Of a stretch of DNA of 64,000 nt, positions 1-8,089 are shown one piece after another (positions within the stretch are counted from its first letter, which is position 1; every line of letters begins with the position of its first letter). The stretch is from NCBI RefSeq assembly GCF_017873565.1, contig NZ_JAGGKH010000018.1, positions 1 through 64,000 of the forward strand, written 5' to 3'. The position numbers and the translations under genes were made by a program. The DNA is from Lederbergia galactosidilytica. GTDB taxonomy: Bacteria; Bacillota; Bacilli; Bacillales; Bacillaceae_C. The notes under the pieces are model-generated. The model worked only from the letters and a program-made list of their open reading frames with translations. It was not told where the DNA came from and searched no databases.

Positions 1-144
1 CTCATATGATGTACAGGATGTACAAACAAAGGCGTTACCACAGGACGTGGTGATCTTAGCCTTTGAACATTTGAGATAGTTTTCCTTCTCAATTGTTGGC
101 AATGGTCCGCGACCATTTATCCATGATTTATTGACGTTCGTTTC

Positions 145-162
145 GTTCAGTTTTCAAAGATC
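145..162 (-). promoter_or_regulatory. rRNA leader boxA-like antitermination element
   Basis: Read on the minus strand this is a TGATCTTTGAAAAC-type element, the boxA-like sequence found in Bacillus rRNA leaders and spacers. It lies downstream of two strong promoters that point off the left edge. The rRNA genes themselves are not in the window, so the assignment rests on this motif, the promoters, and the known neighbour ygxA, which borders rrnD in B. subtilis. Confidence 0.6.
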
Positions 163-197
163 AAATTCTTGCCCGCCGCCTCAACAGCGACTTTCTT

Positions 198-226
198 ATA
201 ATACATCTTTCAAATCAGAAAGTCAA
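198..226 (-). promoter_or_regulatory. rrn P2-type sigma-A promoter
   Basis: On the minus strand, -35 TTGACT (221-226) and -10 TATTAT (198-203) are separated by exactly 17 bp. It is the promoter proximal to the rRNA leader and directs transcription leftward, out of the window. Together with the promoter at 284-312 it forms the tandem arrangement typical of Bacillus rRNA operons. Confidence 0.75.
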
Positions 227-283
227 GAACTTTTTTTATTTCGTTGTGTGCTGTTTTTCTTTTGCTCATCAGCGACGTTTACT

Positions 284-312
284 ACTATAACAAGAATCTT
301 ACTCTTCGTCAA
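284..312 (-). promoter_or_regulatory. rrn P1-type sigma-A promoter
   Basis: On the minus strand, -35 TTGACG (307-312) and -10 TATAGT (284-289) are separated by exactly 17 bp. It lies about 86 bp upstream of the second promoter and immediately downstream of ygxA, which is transcribed in the same direction, so rRNA and ygxA transcription could be partly continuous. Confidence 0.7.
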
Positions 313-335
313 CACTTTTATTAAAAAATATTATT

Positions 336-1202
336 TTATTTCATTTTATATTTAATATGGAATAGTCTAGGAGTTTTCGATTCTACTTGAACAAGCTCTA
401 TTACTTCTTTTTCAACGAGATATTCAATCAATATATTTAGATCAGTTCCATAATAAATTAGTTCAGGATGAGATTTAATTTCGTTCATACTCCAATCAGA
501 TTGCATTTTTAATATTTTTTCTAAATGCTTAATCCCTGATGAAGTCCTAGAGTAAATTAGAAACTCACTTGCGATAAAAAGTAGTTCTAACCTTTTTTCA
601 ATCGGTTCTTCACTTTTAGTAAGTTCTTCATATAACTTATATATTTCCGGGTCTAACTGTTTTACTTGATTCCAAACGGTGAGTTCAGGGTGCAAACCTT
701 TTTCTATAATGGCTAAGCGCGCAAGATGATGTAAGGAGTGAATTGTATGATTAAAAGCATCCATAAACTGTTTCGTTTCAAAGAAGCCTTTCGCCATCCA
801 ATATCTCCTAATTAATTTAGCAAATTCAATTCCTGTTTTTATTTCTCTTTCATATAATGGAAAATCTTTAAATTCATTTTGGAGATTAGAAAGATAATCA
901 TTTTTATCGAATAAAATCTTACCTACATGAACCCATTCCACTATTTTTCTATTTGTTCCTAGTAATAACCATTCTTTCAATTGTTGATCACTTACAATTT
1001 GCAGAGCAATTTTAAGATCCTCGAATCGATAATGCTTCAGGATTGTGGGTTCTTTCTCTATATCATAAACAATCACTAATAAAATAATATCAAAGTTGTT
1101 TGTAATGGCAGGGATATGAGGTTTCTTATAGATTTGTAAAACCCCAAGAGAATTTTCCATACTCGCACGCTCTTGATATATATGTCTTAAGATATCCTCC
1201 AT
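336..1202 (-). CDS. ygxA: Nucleotidyltransferase-like protein YgxA
   Basis: This 288-residue soluble protein matches Bacillus YgxA in length and in position next to an rRNA operon. YgxA-type proteins are predicted to have an N-terminal nucleotidyltransferase-like fold followed by an alpha-helical substrate-binding-like region, but no reaction has been shown for the family as far as I know. I see no full catalytic GS-x(n)-DxD signature, so activity may be lost or divergent. The start is an ATG preceded by a GGGGGT ribosome-binding site. The gene is co-directional with the leftward rrn promoters and divergent from ygzB. The identification is by family resemblance and synteny; the function is unknown. 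Confidence 0.8.
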   Translation of the reverse strand: MEDILRHIYQERASMENSLGVLQIYKKPHIPAITNNFDIILLVIVYDIEKEPTILKHYRFEDLKIALQIVSDQQLKEWLLLGTNRKIVEWVHVGKILFDKNDYLSNLQNEFKDFPLYEREIKTGIEFAKLIRRYWMAKGFFETKQFMDAFNHTIHSLHHLARLAIIEKGLHPELTVWNQVKQLDPEIYKLYEELTKSEEPIEKRLELLFIASEFLIYSRTSSGIKHLEKILKMQSDWSMNEIKSHPELIYYGTDLNILIEYLVEKEVIELVQVESKTPRLFHIKYKMK

Positions 1203-1431
1203 CGCATTCTACCCCCAAATAAGAAATAATATGATTTAAACTATAGATTTCGACATTTTTCAATGAATTCCTTCTAATTGAAATGACCCTAAAACAAATA
1301 AATCTTAGTACCTATAATTTTTATTCTATTTTATATTAAAGCATTTTTTATTTTTAATCATGTATGATTGAGTAATTAATGGAACCTTCAACCTTGATTA
1401 TGGTATAGTTTATTTTCAGGAGGGCTTTATC

Positions 1432-1785
1432 ATGGCAAAAAAGTATTCTAGTAAAATAAATAAGATCCGTTCTTTTGCATTAGGTTTAATTTTTATTGGT
1501 TTCATTATTATGTATATCGGCATTTTCTTCAAAAACCATCCATTAGTCATGACAATTTTCATGCTACTTGGATTGCTCGCTATCGTTGCAAGTACGTTCA
1601 TCTATTTTTGGATTGGAATGCTTTCGACTAAGGCAGTTCAAGTTGTCTGTCCGAATTGCGGTAAACCTACAAAAATTTTAGGTAGAGTGGACATGTGTAT
1701 GTATTGTCGTGAGCCACTAACTATAGATCCAAATCTTGAAGGTGTCGAATTCGATGAAAAATACAATCGTAAAAGCAGAAAATAA
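1432..1785 (+). CDS. ygzB: Small membrane protein YgzB (UPF0295)
   Basis: The 117-residue protein has the same length as B. subtilis YgzB. It has two hydrophobic segments (about residues 15-35 and 42-65) followed by a short cytoplasmic tail with two CxxC pairs (CPNCGK and CMYC near residues 80 and 95) that form a probable zinc ribbon. An AGGAGGG ribosome-binding site lies just before the ATG. In Bacillus it sits next to perR, as here. Its function is not known; the zinc ribbon suggests a structural or protein-interaction role at the membrane. Confidence 0.85.
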   Translation: MAKKYSSKINKIRSFALGLIFIGFIIMYIGIFFKNHPLVMTIFMLLGLLAIVASTFIYFWIGMLSTKAVQVVCPNCGKPTKILGRVDMCMYCREPLTIDPNLEGVEFDEKYNRKSRK

Positions 1786-1937
1786 AACAGTTGTAATTTG
1801 AGGGTGGTTTCCACTCTCTTTTTTATATTTTAATCTATTTGCTAGTTTACGAAATTCGTTTTCCGAAATCTCGTTCCAGAAACGAAATATTCGTGTTATA
1901 ATGATAGAAATTAATTTAATAGATAGTTGGTGAGACA

Positions 1938-2558
1938 TTGAATATTTTAAACAGCAGACTTTACAGTATTTTGGAAACGGTGTCTTTTTTCTTCCTTCTA
2001 AACATCCTTTGGTTTATTATGTGTCTTCCAATCATTACGATTTTTCCAGCAACGGCTGCGATGTTCGGAGTGGTTCGGCAGTATGTAATGAAGAAAGATT
2101 CAGCCGTATTTATACCTTTTTTCCGTTTCTTTAAAGATAATTTTAAACAAAGCTTTATATTAGGGATTATTACTTTTGTGTTCATCTATGTCTTCTACAT
2201 TGATTTTATGTTGATCAGCACTTTAGGCAATGTGATGCAAAACCTTTTGTTAGCCTCTTTGTTTCTAATTGCTCTTATTGGAACTTTAACATTCATTTAT
2301 ATTTTTCCAATGATGGTCCATTATAAATTAACTTTATGGGCGGCTATTAAAAATTCCTTTTTTTTCTCGATAAAGTATTTCCCAACTACACTTTTATCGA
2401 TTATTTTTATAGGACTTATGCTTGTTGTCTTATACTATATGCCAGTGGCTTTTCTTGCTATCTTTAGCTTTATGGCTTACGTTGTCTTCCTAATTTGCTA
2501 TAGTCGTTTTCATAAAGAAGGAGAACTCGCGAAAAAGCATCAGTTAGCACAGGAATGA
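1938..2558 (+). CDS. DUF624 (YesL-type) integral membrane protein
   Basis: This 206-residue, very hydrophobic protein has about five membrane segments and the family-typical opening, with the pattern LPIITIFPATAAMFG near residues 30-45. It belongs to the DUF624/YesL family, often found in carbohydrate-uptake loci but here standing alone between ygzB and perR. The start is TTG with a GGTGA ribosome-binding site a few bases upstream. A second member of the family occurs at 45076-45717 inside the sugar locus. The molecular function of the family is not established. The gene is not part of the usual Bacillus order here, so it is probably an insertion. Confidence 0.75.
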   Translation: MNILNSRLYSILETVSFFFLLNILWFIMCLPIITIFPATAAMFGVVRQYVMKKDSAVFIPFFRFFKDNFKQSFILGIITFVFIYVFYIDFMLISTLGNVMQNLLLASLFLIALIGTLTFIYIFPMMVHYKLTLWAAIKNSFFFSIKYFPTTLLSIIFIGLMLVVLYYMPVAFLAIFSFMAYVVFLICYSRFHKEGELAKKHQLAQE

Positions 2559-2700
2559 GTGAAAGCTTTTGATAATCATATCTTTGTCATAAAACGTTGA
2601 ATTTTACTGAAAGCAGAAAGAACTGGCTCCTCATATTACGGTATAAGGTAGTTTGGTTTTTCTTTGGTGAAAAAGCCTCATTTTTATAATCTGCAATAAA

Positions 2701-2734
2701 AAACAGCAACCTATTTATACTTAGGTTGCTGTTT
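2701..2734 (-). terminator. Rho-independent terminator, perR side, possibly bidirectional
   Basis: A 13-bp perfect inverted repeat (arms 2701-2713 and 2722-2734, loop 8 bases) has A-runs on the left and T-runs on the right. It lies between the converging DUF624 gene and perR, so it can terminate both. Confidence 0.8.
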
Positions 2735-2754
2735 TAATTCCACACTTAGATTGA

Positions 2755-3192
2755 TTAATGTGTCTTTTTATTATGACAGTCAGGACAAACACCATAAATT
2801 TCCATTCTATGTGAGTCCACCTCAAAACCAGTAACATGCGCGGCTAATTGCTCCACATCATCAAGTCCTGGATAATGAAAGTCAACAATTTTTCCACAAT
2901 GCTCACAAATGGCATGATAGTGGTCAGATGTAACGAAATCAAACCTACTTGAGGCATCTCCATACGTAAGCTCTTTGACTAAGCCTGCTTCACGAAAAAC
3001 ACGTAAATTATTATAAACGGTTGCAACACTCATGTTTGGAAATTTGCCTTCAAGTGCTTTATAAATATCGTCTGCAGTTGGGTGTGTCATCGACTGGACA
3101 AGAAATTCCAAAATCGCATGACGCTGGGGAGTAATTCGAACTCCAGTTTCTTTTAATGTATGGATCGCTTCTTTTAATTGATGTTCGGACAC
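2755..3192 (-). CDS. perR: Peroxide stress regulator PerR
   Basis: PerR is a Fur-family metalloregulator that represses peroxide-defence genes and is inactivated by metal-catalysed oxidation of histidine ligands. All expected residues are visible in 145-residue numbering: regulatory-site H37, D85, H91, H93 and D104, and structural zinc C96, C99, C136 and C139. I chose the GTG at 3190-3192 because an AAGAGGTG ribosome-binding site lies 7 bases upstream and the resulting length of 145 equals B. subtilis PerR. The ATGs further upstream overlap that ribosome-binding site. A near-perfect Per box at 3233-3247 indicates autoregulation. The identity is very secure. Confidence 0.95.
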   Translation of the reverse strand: MSEHQLKEAIHTLKETGVRITPQRHAILEFLVQSMTHPTADDIYKALEGKFPNMSVATVYNNLRVFREAGLVKELTYGDASSRFDFVTSDHYHAICEHCGKIVDFHYPGLDDVEQLAAHVTGFEVDSHRMEIYGVCPDCHNKKTH

Positions 3193-3232
3193 CGTCATGC
3201 ACCTCTTTTCTAACATAAAATTAATTATCTAT

Positions 3233-3247
3233 TTATAATTCTTATAA
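3233..3247. promoter_or_regulatory. Per box upstream of perR
   Basis: The 15-bp sequence matches the PerR/Fur-type palindrome TTATAATnATTATAA with one mismatch (C for A at 3241). It is 41 bp upstream of the chosen perR start, consistent with negative autoregulation known in B. subtilis. Confidence 0.75.
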
Positions 3248-3289
3248 TTAAGTGTACTAAAAAATACACTATTCGTCAATGTATCCACT

Positions 3290-3835
3290 TTAATCATGAA
3301 GCTGCATTTCTTCGTAACCTAAAATATGATTCACATATCGAGCAGCTACAAATAATAAATCTGATAGGCGATTTAAATAAGGTAGGACGGATTTATTTTG
3401 CAGCTCTACTGCAACGGCCAGTCGTTCCGCTCTTCTTACAACGGTTCTTGCTGTATGTAATGCGGCACCAGCTGGATGTCCTCCCGGCAAAATGAATTTG
3501 TTAAGGGGTGGGATTTTTCCCTCCCACTGATCAATCATTTTTTCAAGTTCGAGCACATCTTTTTCAGTGACTTTCCATGCCACCTCTTTTTCCGGTGGGG
3601 TAGACAACTCTGCTCCTACATGGAAGAGCATCGTTTGGATTTTGTGAAAGTTTTCTTTTATTTGGTTAACCTCATCATTTTCTATATCAAGTAAATAACT
3701 TAAAGCAAGTCCAATCATTGAATTAGCCTCATCACAAGTTCCATATGCATCTACTCGAATATCATGCTTAGAAATTCGCGTTCCATACACTAAAGATGTT
3801 GTCCCTTTGTCACCTGTCTTTGTATATATCTTCAT
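3290..3835 (-). CDS. Cob(I)alamin adenosyltransferase, PduO type
   Basis: The 181-residue protein begins with the PduO-family signature MKIYTKTGDKGTT and contains RVDAYGTCDE and a later RxAERL motif (near residue 135), which bind ATP and shape the active site. The enzyme transfers adenosine from ATP to cob(I)alamin, making adenosylcobalamin in the cytoplasm. A GAGGGAATATA segment before the ATG supplies the ribosome-binding site. It stands alone between perR and bcp, each apparently with its own transcription signals, and is not in this position in B. subtilis (homologue yvqK lies elsewhere). No cobalamin-dependent enzyme is encoded in the window, so its customers lie elsewhere. Confidence 0.9.
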   Translation of the reverse strand: MKIYTKTGDKGTTSLVYGTRISKHDIRVDAYGTCDEANSMIGLALSYLLDIENDEVNQIKENFHKIQTMLFHVGAELSTPPEKEVAWKVTEKDVLELEKMIDQWEGKIPPLNKFILPGGHPAGAALHTARTVVRRAERLAVAVELQNKSVLPYLNRLSDLLFVAARYVNHILGYEEMQLHD

Positions 3836-3881
3836 TATATTCCCTCACTTTATATTCATGAATAAACTTAAAATAAAAAGT

Positions 3882-3901
3882 GGGCTGAAATGAATCAGCC
3901 C
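3882..3901 (-). terminator. Terminator downstream of bcp
   Basis: A 7-bp GC-rich stem (3882-3888 and 3895-3901, 6-base loop) is followed on the minus strand by ACTTTTTATTTT. It would end the bcp transcript before the adenosyltransferase gene. Confidence 0.65.
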
Positions 3902-4034
3902 GAAAAATTTATATGCAATGAGGAGGTATGCCCTACTTTACTTTATGCGCGGGTGCTCATTTAGAATGGACAACAGCCGGCTTTTTCAAAAAATAGGCCA
4001 TTATTTTTCTCCGTTTTCCATTACTGGCTACACA

Positions 4035-4508
4035 TTATGATAAAGTTGTTTGAATAAATTCTAATGCCTCTTCCACATGACCACTTACTTTGACTTTACG
4101 CCACTCTTTGCAAAGCTTACCCTCTTTATCAATAATAAAAGTTGAGCGTTCAATTCCCATAAATTCTTTACCGAACATTTTCTTTGGCTTCCAGACACCA
4201 AATTTCTCAGCTACTGCATGTTCATTATCAACAAGCAGTAAGAAGGGCAACCCATGCTTATCAATAAATTTTTCATGCTTCTCAAGTGGATCCGCACTTA
4301 CACCTAAAATTACCGCATCTAATTTAGAAAAGTCTTCATGATGGTCTCGAAAATCGCAGGCTTCTGTCGTACAACCTGGGGTCATATCTTTCGGATAGAA
4401 ATATAAAACAACATGTTTTTTTCCTCGAAAGTCCGATAAGTTTATCATTTCTCCATTACTCGCTTGCAGGCAAAAATCTGGTGCCATCTCATTCACGGTT
4501 ACTGGCAT
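4035..4508 (-). CDS. bcp: Thioredoxin-dependent thiol peroxidase (Bcp/YgaF)
   Basis: This 157-residue atypical 2-Cys/PrxQ-type peroxiredoxin reduces hydroperoxides using thioredoxin. The active-site pattern PGCTTEAC gives the peroxidatic Cys and a resolving Cys five residues later (C46 and C51 from the chosen start), and a YFYPKDMTPG stretch precedes them. I chose the second ATG (MPVTVNE) because it is optimally spaced from a GGGGAGG ribosome-binding site and gives the length of B. subtilis YgaF. The neighbour perR fits a peroxide-stress role, although no Per box was recognised upstream of this gene. Confidence 0.92.
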   Translation of the reverse strand: MPVTVNEMAPDFCLQASNGEMINLSDFRGKKHVVLYFYPKDMTPGCTTEACDFRDHHEDFSKLDAVILGVSADPLEKHEKFIDKHGLPFLLLVDNEHAVAEKFGVWKPKKMFGKEFMGIERSTFIIDKEGKLCKEWRKVKVSGHVEEALEFIQTTLS

Positions 4509-4585
4509 AATCAAGTTCCTCCCCTATACATCATTTTATTAAGCGTACAAAAAAACAGACTGGAATTCAAATATTTAATCGAGAT

Positions 4586-4993
4586 TCATTTAGGGGGTTC
4601 ATAATCTATAAAAGTTCTTACAACAAATGCTGCTGGAATCGTGTAGCCAAGTAATGCCTCAATCATCACAAATAACCGTCCAATTCCAACAGGCACAACA
4701 TCCCCGTATCCAACTGAAAATAAAGTAATCGCACTTAAATATAAGGAAGTAGCCAAGCGCTCATTCCAACCACTTGATTCTTGAAGCGACGAATCAATTA
4801 TAATTGTCCATCCTTTAATTTCTAGCAAAAGAAAGAGCAGACCAAAACCAATCATAATCACCGCGTATGTACAGCCTAAAAAGGCAAAGTTTTCAAAGGA
4901 AACTTGCTTGTATTTAAAACGATTTGGAATAAACAATAATCGTAATGCTGAAAGAATACAAATAATAACTGCAAAGAAGATGATATACCACAT
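4586..4993 (-). CDS. Small two-helix potassium channel-like protein
   Basis: The 135-residue membrane protein carries the K+ selectivity-filter motif SVGYGD in its C-terminal half, between two hydrophobic helices, and a third hydrophobic segment at the N terminus. This is the Ion_trans_2 (KcsA-like) pore architecture without any RCK/TrkA gating domain. ATG at 4993 fits the AGAGGTG ribosome-binding site; an in-frame GTG three codons earlier is inside that site. Such small channels are common in Bacillus; ion specificity is inferred from the filter only. It probably forms tetramers. Confidence 0.85.
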   Translation of the reverse strand: MWYIIFFAVIICILSALRLLFIPNRFKYKQVSFENFAFLGCTYAVIMIGFGLLFLLLEIKGWTIIIDSSLQESSGWNERLATSLYLSAITLFSVGYGDVVPVGIGRLFVMIEALLGYTIPAAFVVRTFIDYEPPK

Positions 4994-5532
4994 CCAAGTC
5001 ACCTCTTCCCTTCCCTACAATAATGTTACGAAGTTAATTTTGGAATAGAACTATTAATCTGAAGATGACAGCTTAAAAAACAGTGTCTAGCATTTTAAGT
5101 TAGACAAGTCACCTAAAGACTTGTCCAACTAAAACTAAGATTGGTTCCAATGCTAGAGAGAAACTAACTTTCTTATTCCATTATCTTAATTCCCTTTCAT
5201 TGCGCAGATTTCAAAGAAAGTCTACAATAATAGAAGCTTGGGACTCTAAAAAAGTGGCCTCAATGTGCAACGTCTTGCGCTTTTATTTGCCCCATATCTT
5301 AAGAAAGCAGCTGATAAAGCATATAGAGCTTTTGAGTATAAAAACTTGTAGATAATTCTGCCTTGTTTCACTACACATTAGGGCAAGTTGAAACAAGCAA
5401 TACAGGCGTTGTATTCCGATTTTGTGCATTAGCCGACATTCCATTTGATCGAGAGAATAAATTTAGCTCGCCGGTTTTTAATCTAAAATGCACGATTGTA
5501 ATTTTAAAACAGCAAGAAAAGGAGTCTTGAAG
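4994..5532. other. Gene-poor spacer before gsaB with possible coding remnant
   Basis: No gene with a start signal is visible. A perfect 8-bp inverted repeat (5103-5110 and 5118-5125) lies near the left end. On the plus strand a frame stays open from 5342 to a stop at 5530 (about 62 codons) with protein-like composition but no usable start. Before it, another frame is open up to a stop at about 5350. This could be the tail of a decayed gene; I do not recognise it. Confidence 0.4.
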
Positions 5533-6828
5533 ATGAATTTTGCACAATCAGAAACTATTCAAAAAGAAGCGATGGAACATATTGTTGGAGGAGTAAACAG
5601 CCCTTCCCGATCTTACAAGGCTGTTGGCGGTGGAGCCCCAGTAGTCATGGAAAAAGGAAATGGAGCGTATTTATATGATGTAGACGGGAATCGTTATATT
5701 GACTTTTTAGGAGCTTACGGACCTATTATTACTGGTCATGCTCATCCGCATATTACAGATGCCATTAAGAAGGCTGCGGAAACTGGCGTGTTGTATGGAA
5801 CTCCTACTCCACATGAAGTAAAATTTGCCAAAATGATCAAGGAGGCTATTCCCTCCCTTGATAAAGTTCGATTTGTTAATTCCGGTACTGAAGCTGTAAT
5901 GACGACCATCCGTGTGGCAAGAGCCTACACTGGTAGAGATAAAATTTTAAAATTTGCTGGTTGCTATCATGGGCATTCAGATCTAGTTTTGGTCGCAGCT
6001 GGGTCTGGTCCATCACAATTAGGAATGCCTGATTCCGCTGGTGTCCCACAGAGCATAGCGAAGGAAGTCATTACTGTACCTTATAATGATATTGAGGCAT
6101 TCCGAGAAGCAATTGAAAAATGGGGTCCTGAGCTTGCAGCAGTTCTTACCGAACCTATCGTAGGAAACTTTGGGATTGTTGAGCCTTTGCCAGGGTATCT
6201 AGAGGAAGTAAAAAAATTAACTCATCAAGCAGGTGCCCTCTTAATCTTTGATGAAGTAATCACTGCTTTCCGTTTTATGTATGGAGGAGCCCAAAATTTA
6301 CTTGGTGTCACTCCAGATTTAACAGCACTTGGTAAAATTATTGGTGGTGGACTACCAATTGGAGCCTACGGTGGGAAGAAAGAAATTATGGAGAAAGTTG
6401 CTCCGCTTGGCCCAGCTTATCAAGCAGGCACAATGGCCGGAAATCCCGCTTCAATGTTATCAGGTATTGCTTGTTTAGAAGTTTTACAACAAGAAGGAGT
6501 TTATGAACAACTTGATCAATTGGGGGCCCTTTTAGAAGCAGGCATTTTAGATGCCGCAGCTAAATATAACATTCCAATTTCGATTAATCGTTTAAAAGGT
6601 GCCTTAACGGTTTATTTTACAAAAGAGAAGGTTATAAATTATAATCAAGCAGAAAGTACAGATGGAGAACTTTTCGCAAGATTTTTCAAGCAAATTCTTC
6701 ACCATGGTATTAATCTTGCTCCATCTAAATATGAAGCTTGGTTTCTTACAACTGCCCATACAAAAGAAGACATCGAGGAGACTATCAAGGCTGTAGAACT
6801 CTCATTTGAACAGCTTGCAAAATCTTAA
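5533..6828 (+). CDS. gsaB: Glutamate-1-semialdehyde 2,1-aminomutase GsaB
   Basis: This PLP-dependent class III aminotransferase-fold enzyme converts glutamate-1-semialdehyde to 5-aminolevulinate for tetrapyrrole synthesis. The family patterns [15 protein letters not shown] at the N terminus, FVNSGTEA, and the PLP-lysine region ALGKIIGGG are present. The ATG at 5533 (431 residues) is chosen over an upstream ATG because AAAAGGAG lies 9 bases before it and the length fits GsaB (429 in B. subtilis). This is the second copy type (hemL is in the hem operon elsewhere in Bacillus), and the position beside ygaE/ygaD matches B. subtilis. Confidence 0.92.
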   Translation: MNFAQSETIQKEAMEHIVGGVNSPSRSYKAVGGGAPVVMEKGNGAYLYDVDGNRYIDFLGAYGPIITGHAHPHITDAIKKAAETGVLYGTPTPHEVKFAKMIKEAIPSLDKVRFVNSGTEAVMTTIRVARAYTGRDKILKFAGCYHGHSDLVLVAAGSGPSQLGMPDSAGVPQSIAKEVITVPYNDIEAFREAIEKWGPELAAVLTEPIVGNFGIVEPLPGYLEEVKKLTHQAGALLIFDEVITAFRFMYGGAQNLLGVTPDLTALGKIIGGGLPIGAYGGKKEIMEKVAPLGPAYQAGTMAGNPASMLSGIACLEVLQQEGVYEQLDQLGALLEAGILDAAAKYNIPISINRLKGALTVYFTKEKVINYNQAESTDGELFARFFKQILHHGINLAPSKYEAWFLTTAHTKEDIEETIKAVELSFEQLAKS

Positions 6829-6844
6829 TTTTTCATGCCAGAAA

Positions 6845-6900
6845 AAAACACAGATGTCTATCTTAGTAAGCAATACAGCTAGCTAGGCATCTTGTGTTTA
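6845..6900 (+). terminator. Weak hairpin after gsaB
   Basis: AAACACAGATG and CATCTTGTGTTT form an imperfect stem across a long loop downstream of gsaB. The T-run is poor, so it is only a candidate terminator. Confidence 0.35.
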
Positions 6901-6949
6901 GTCTGTTACTATTCCAAATCTACGTTTCTTATCAACTGAGGAAAGGAAA

Positions 6950-8023
6950 ATGTATATGAAGCTTGGTGCCCGCATGTTAAAAACGGGAATAGCCATTATA
7001 TTGGCTTTATTAATCGCAGAGCTTCTTCATATTCCAACACCGGCTTTTGTTGGAATTGCAGCTATTTTTGCTATACAGCCAACGATTTATCGGTCTTATT
7101 TAACTGTTATTGAACAAATACAAGGTAATATACTTGGAGCCGCTTTAGCTATAGGCTTTGTGCTAGCTTTTGGAAATCATATATTAGTGATTGGTTTGGC
7201 AGCTATTGTAGCTATAGGTCTTATGGTTAAATTCAAACTTGAAAATGCGATCCGTCTTGCCCTAGTGACAATCGTAGCTGTAATGGCAGCACCAACTGAT
7301 GACTTTCTTCAAGTAGCCTTATTACGTTCAGGTTCGATCTTTCTCGGAATTGTCTCATCTTTTATAGTTAATCTAGTTTTTTTGCCACCAAAATATGAAA
7401 CAAAACTTTTCCAAGGCATATCTTCTGTGACAGAGGATATTATTAAGTGGACAAGATTATCAACTCGCTTTGCCTCCGAAGAGGGCCTTTTAAAAAAAGA
7501 CTTGGCCCAATTAAAAGAACGTTCTGCAGCAAATAATCAACTATACTCCATGTACAAGGAAGAAAGAAAATACTTCCGCAAAAGTGAGTATTCTAAAGCA
7601 AGAAAACTTGTCATCTATCGGCAAATGATTCATGTTAATCAAAACAGTCTAGCCATTTTAAAGCTCCAACATAAGTATGAAAATGTCTTATATCAAGTAC
7701 CCGAGGATCTGCAAGTTCATACACGGAGAAGGCTTGACTTCTTATTAAGTTATCATGAACAATTATTAATGAAATTTACCGGAAGGGTACGACAGGAAAT
7801 TGAACTAGACCCCTTTCAAGATGAAAACATAGAAATTAGTCAACTTTTTGATCGCTTTATTAAAGAAGTGAAAAAAGACGATGATCATAATGAGTATCAA
7901 CCTTATCATCTTATTCACTTTTTCTCTGCTTTACTTGAATATGAAGAGCACCTAGAGCATCTAGATCGGTTAATCCGTTCCTTCCAACTGTATCATAAAA
8001 AAGATGCCGTTTATCCAAAGTAA
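6950..8023 (+). CDS. ygaE: Aromatic acid exporter family membrane protein YgaE
   Basis: The 357-residue protein has five to six closely spaced hydrophobic segments in residues 10-150 with the ArAE_1/FUSC-like N-terminal pattern, followed by a long charged cytoplasmic domain rich in helices. Length and place between gsaB and ygaD match B. subtilis YgaE. Family members are annotated as aromatic-acid or small organic acid efflux proteins, but the substrate of YgaE is unknown. A GAGGAAAGG ribosome-binding site precedes two nearby ATGs; the first is used here, the second (two codons later) is possible. A strong terminator overlaps its stop codon. Confidence 0.82.
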   Translation: MYMKLGARMLKTGIAIILALLIAELLHIPTPAFVGIAAIFAIQPTIYRSYLTVIEQIQGNILGAALAIGFVLAFGNHILVIGLAAIVAIGLMVKFKLENAIRLALVTIVAVMAAPTDDFLQVALLRSGSIFLGIVSSFIVNLVFLPPKYETKLFQGISSVTEDIIKWTRLSTRFASEEGLLKKDLAQLKERSAANNQLYSMYKEERKYFRKSEYSKARKLVIYRQMIHVNQNSLAILKLQHKYENVLYQVPEDLQVHTRRRLDFLLSYHEQLLMKFTGRVRQEIELDPFQDENIEISQLFDRFIKEVKKDDDHNEYQPYHLIHFFSALLEYEEHLEHLDRLIRSFQLYHKKDAVYPK

Positions 8024-8054
8024 AAAGATGTGGCGAAATATGCCACATCTTTTT
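8022..8054. terminator. Bidirectional terminator between ygaE and ygaD
   Basis: A perfect 13-bp inverted repeat (8022-8034 and 8042-8054, 7-base loop) has five A on the left and five T on the right, between converging genes. Confidence 0.9.
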
Positions 8055-8089
8055 ATATTTTATTTAGACTATCTAAATATCTATCAGTA

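Noticed and set aside
131-355. 74-codon plus-strand frame at the left edge
   Set aside because: It lies across the rrn promoters and leader on the opposite strand and has no ribosome-binding site.
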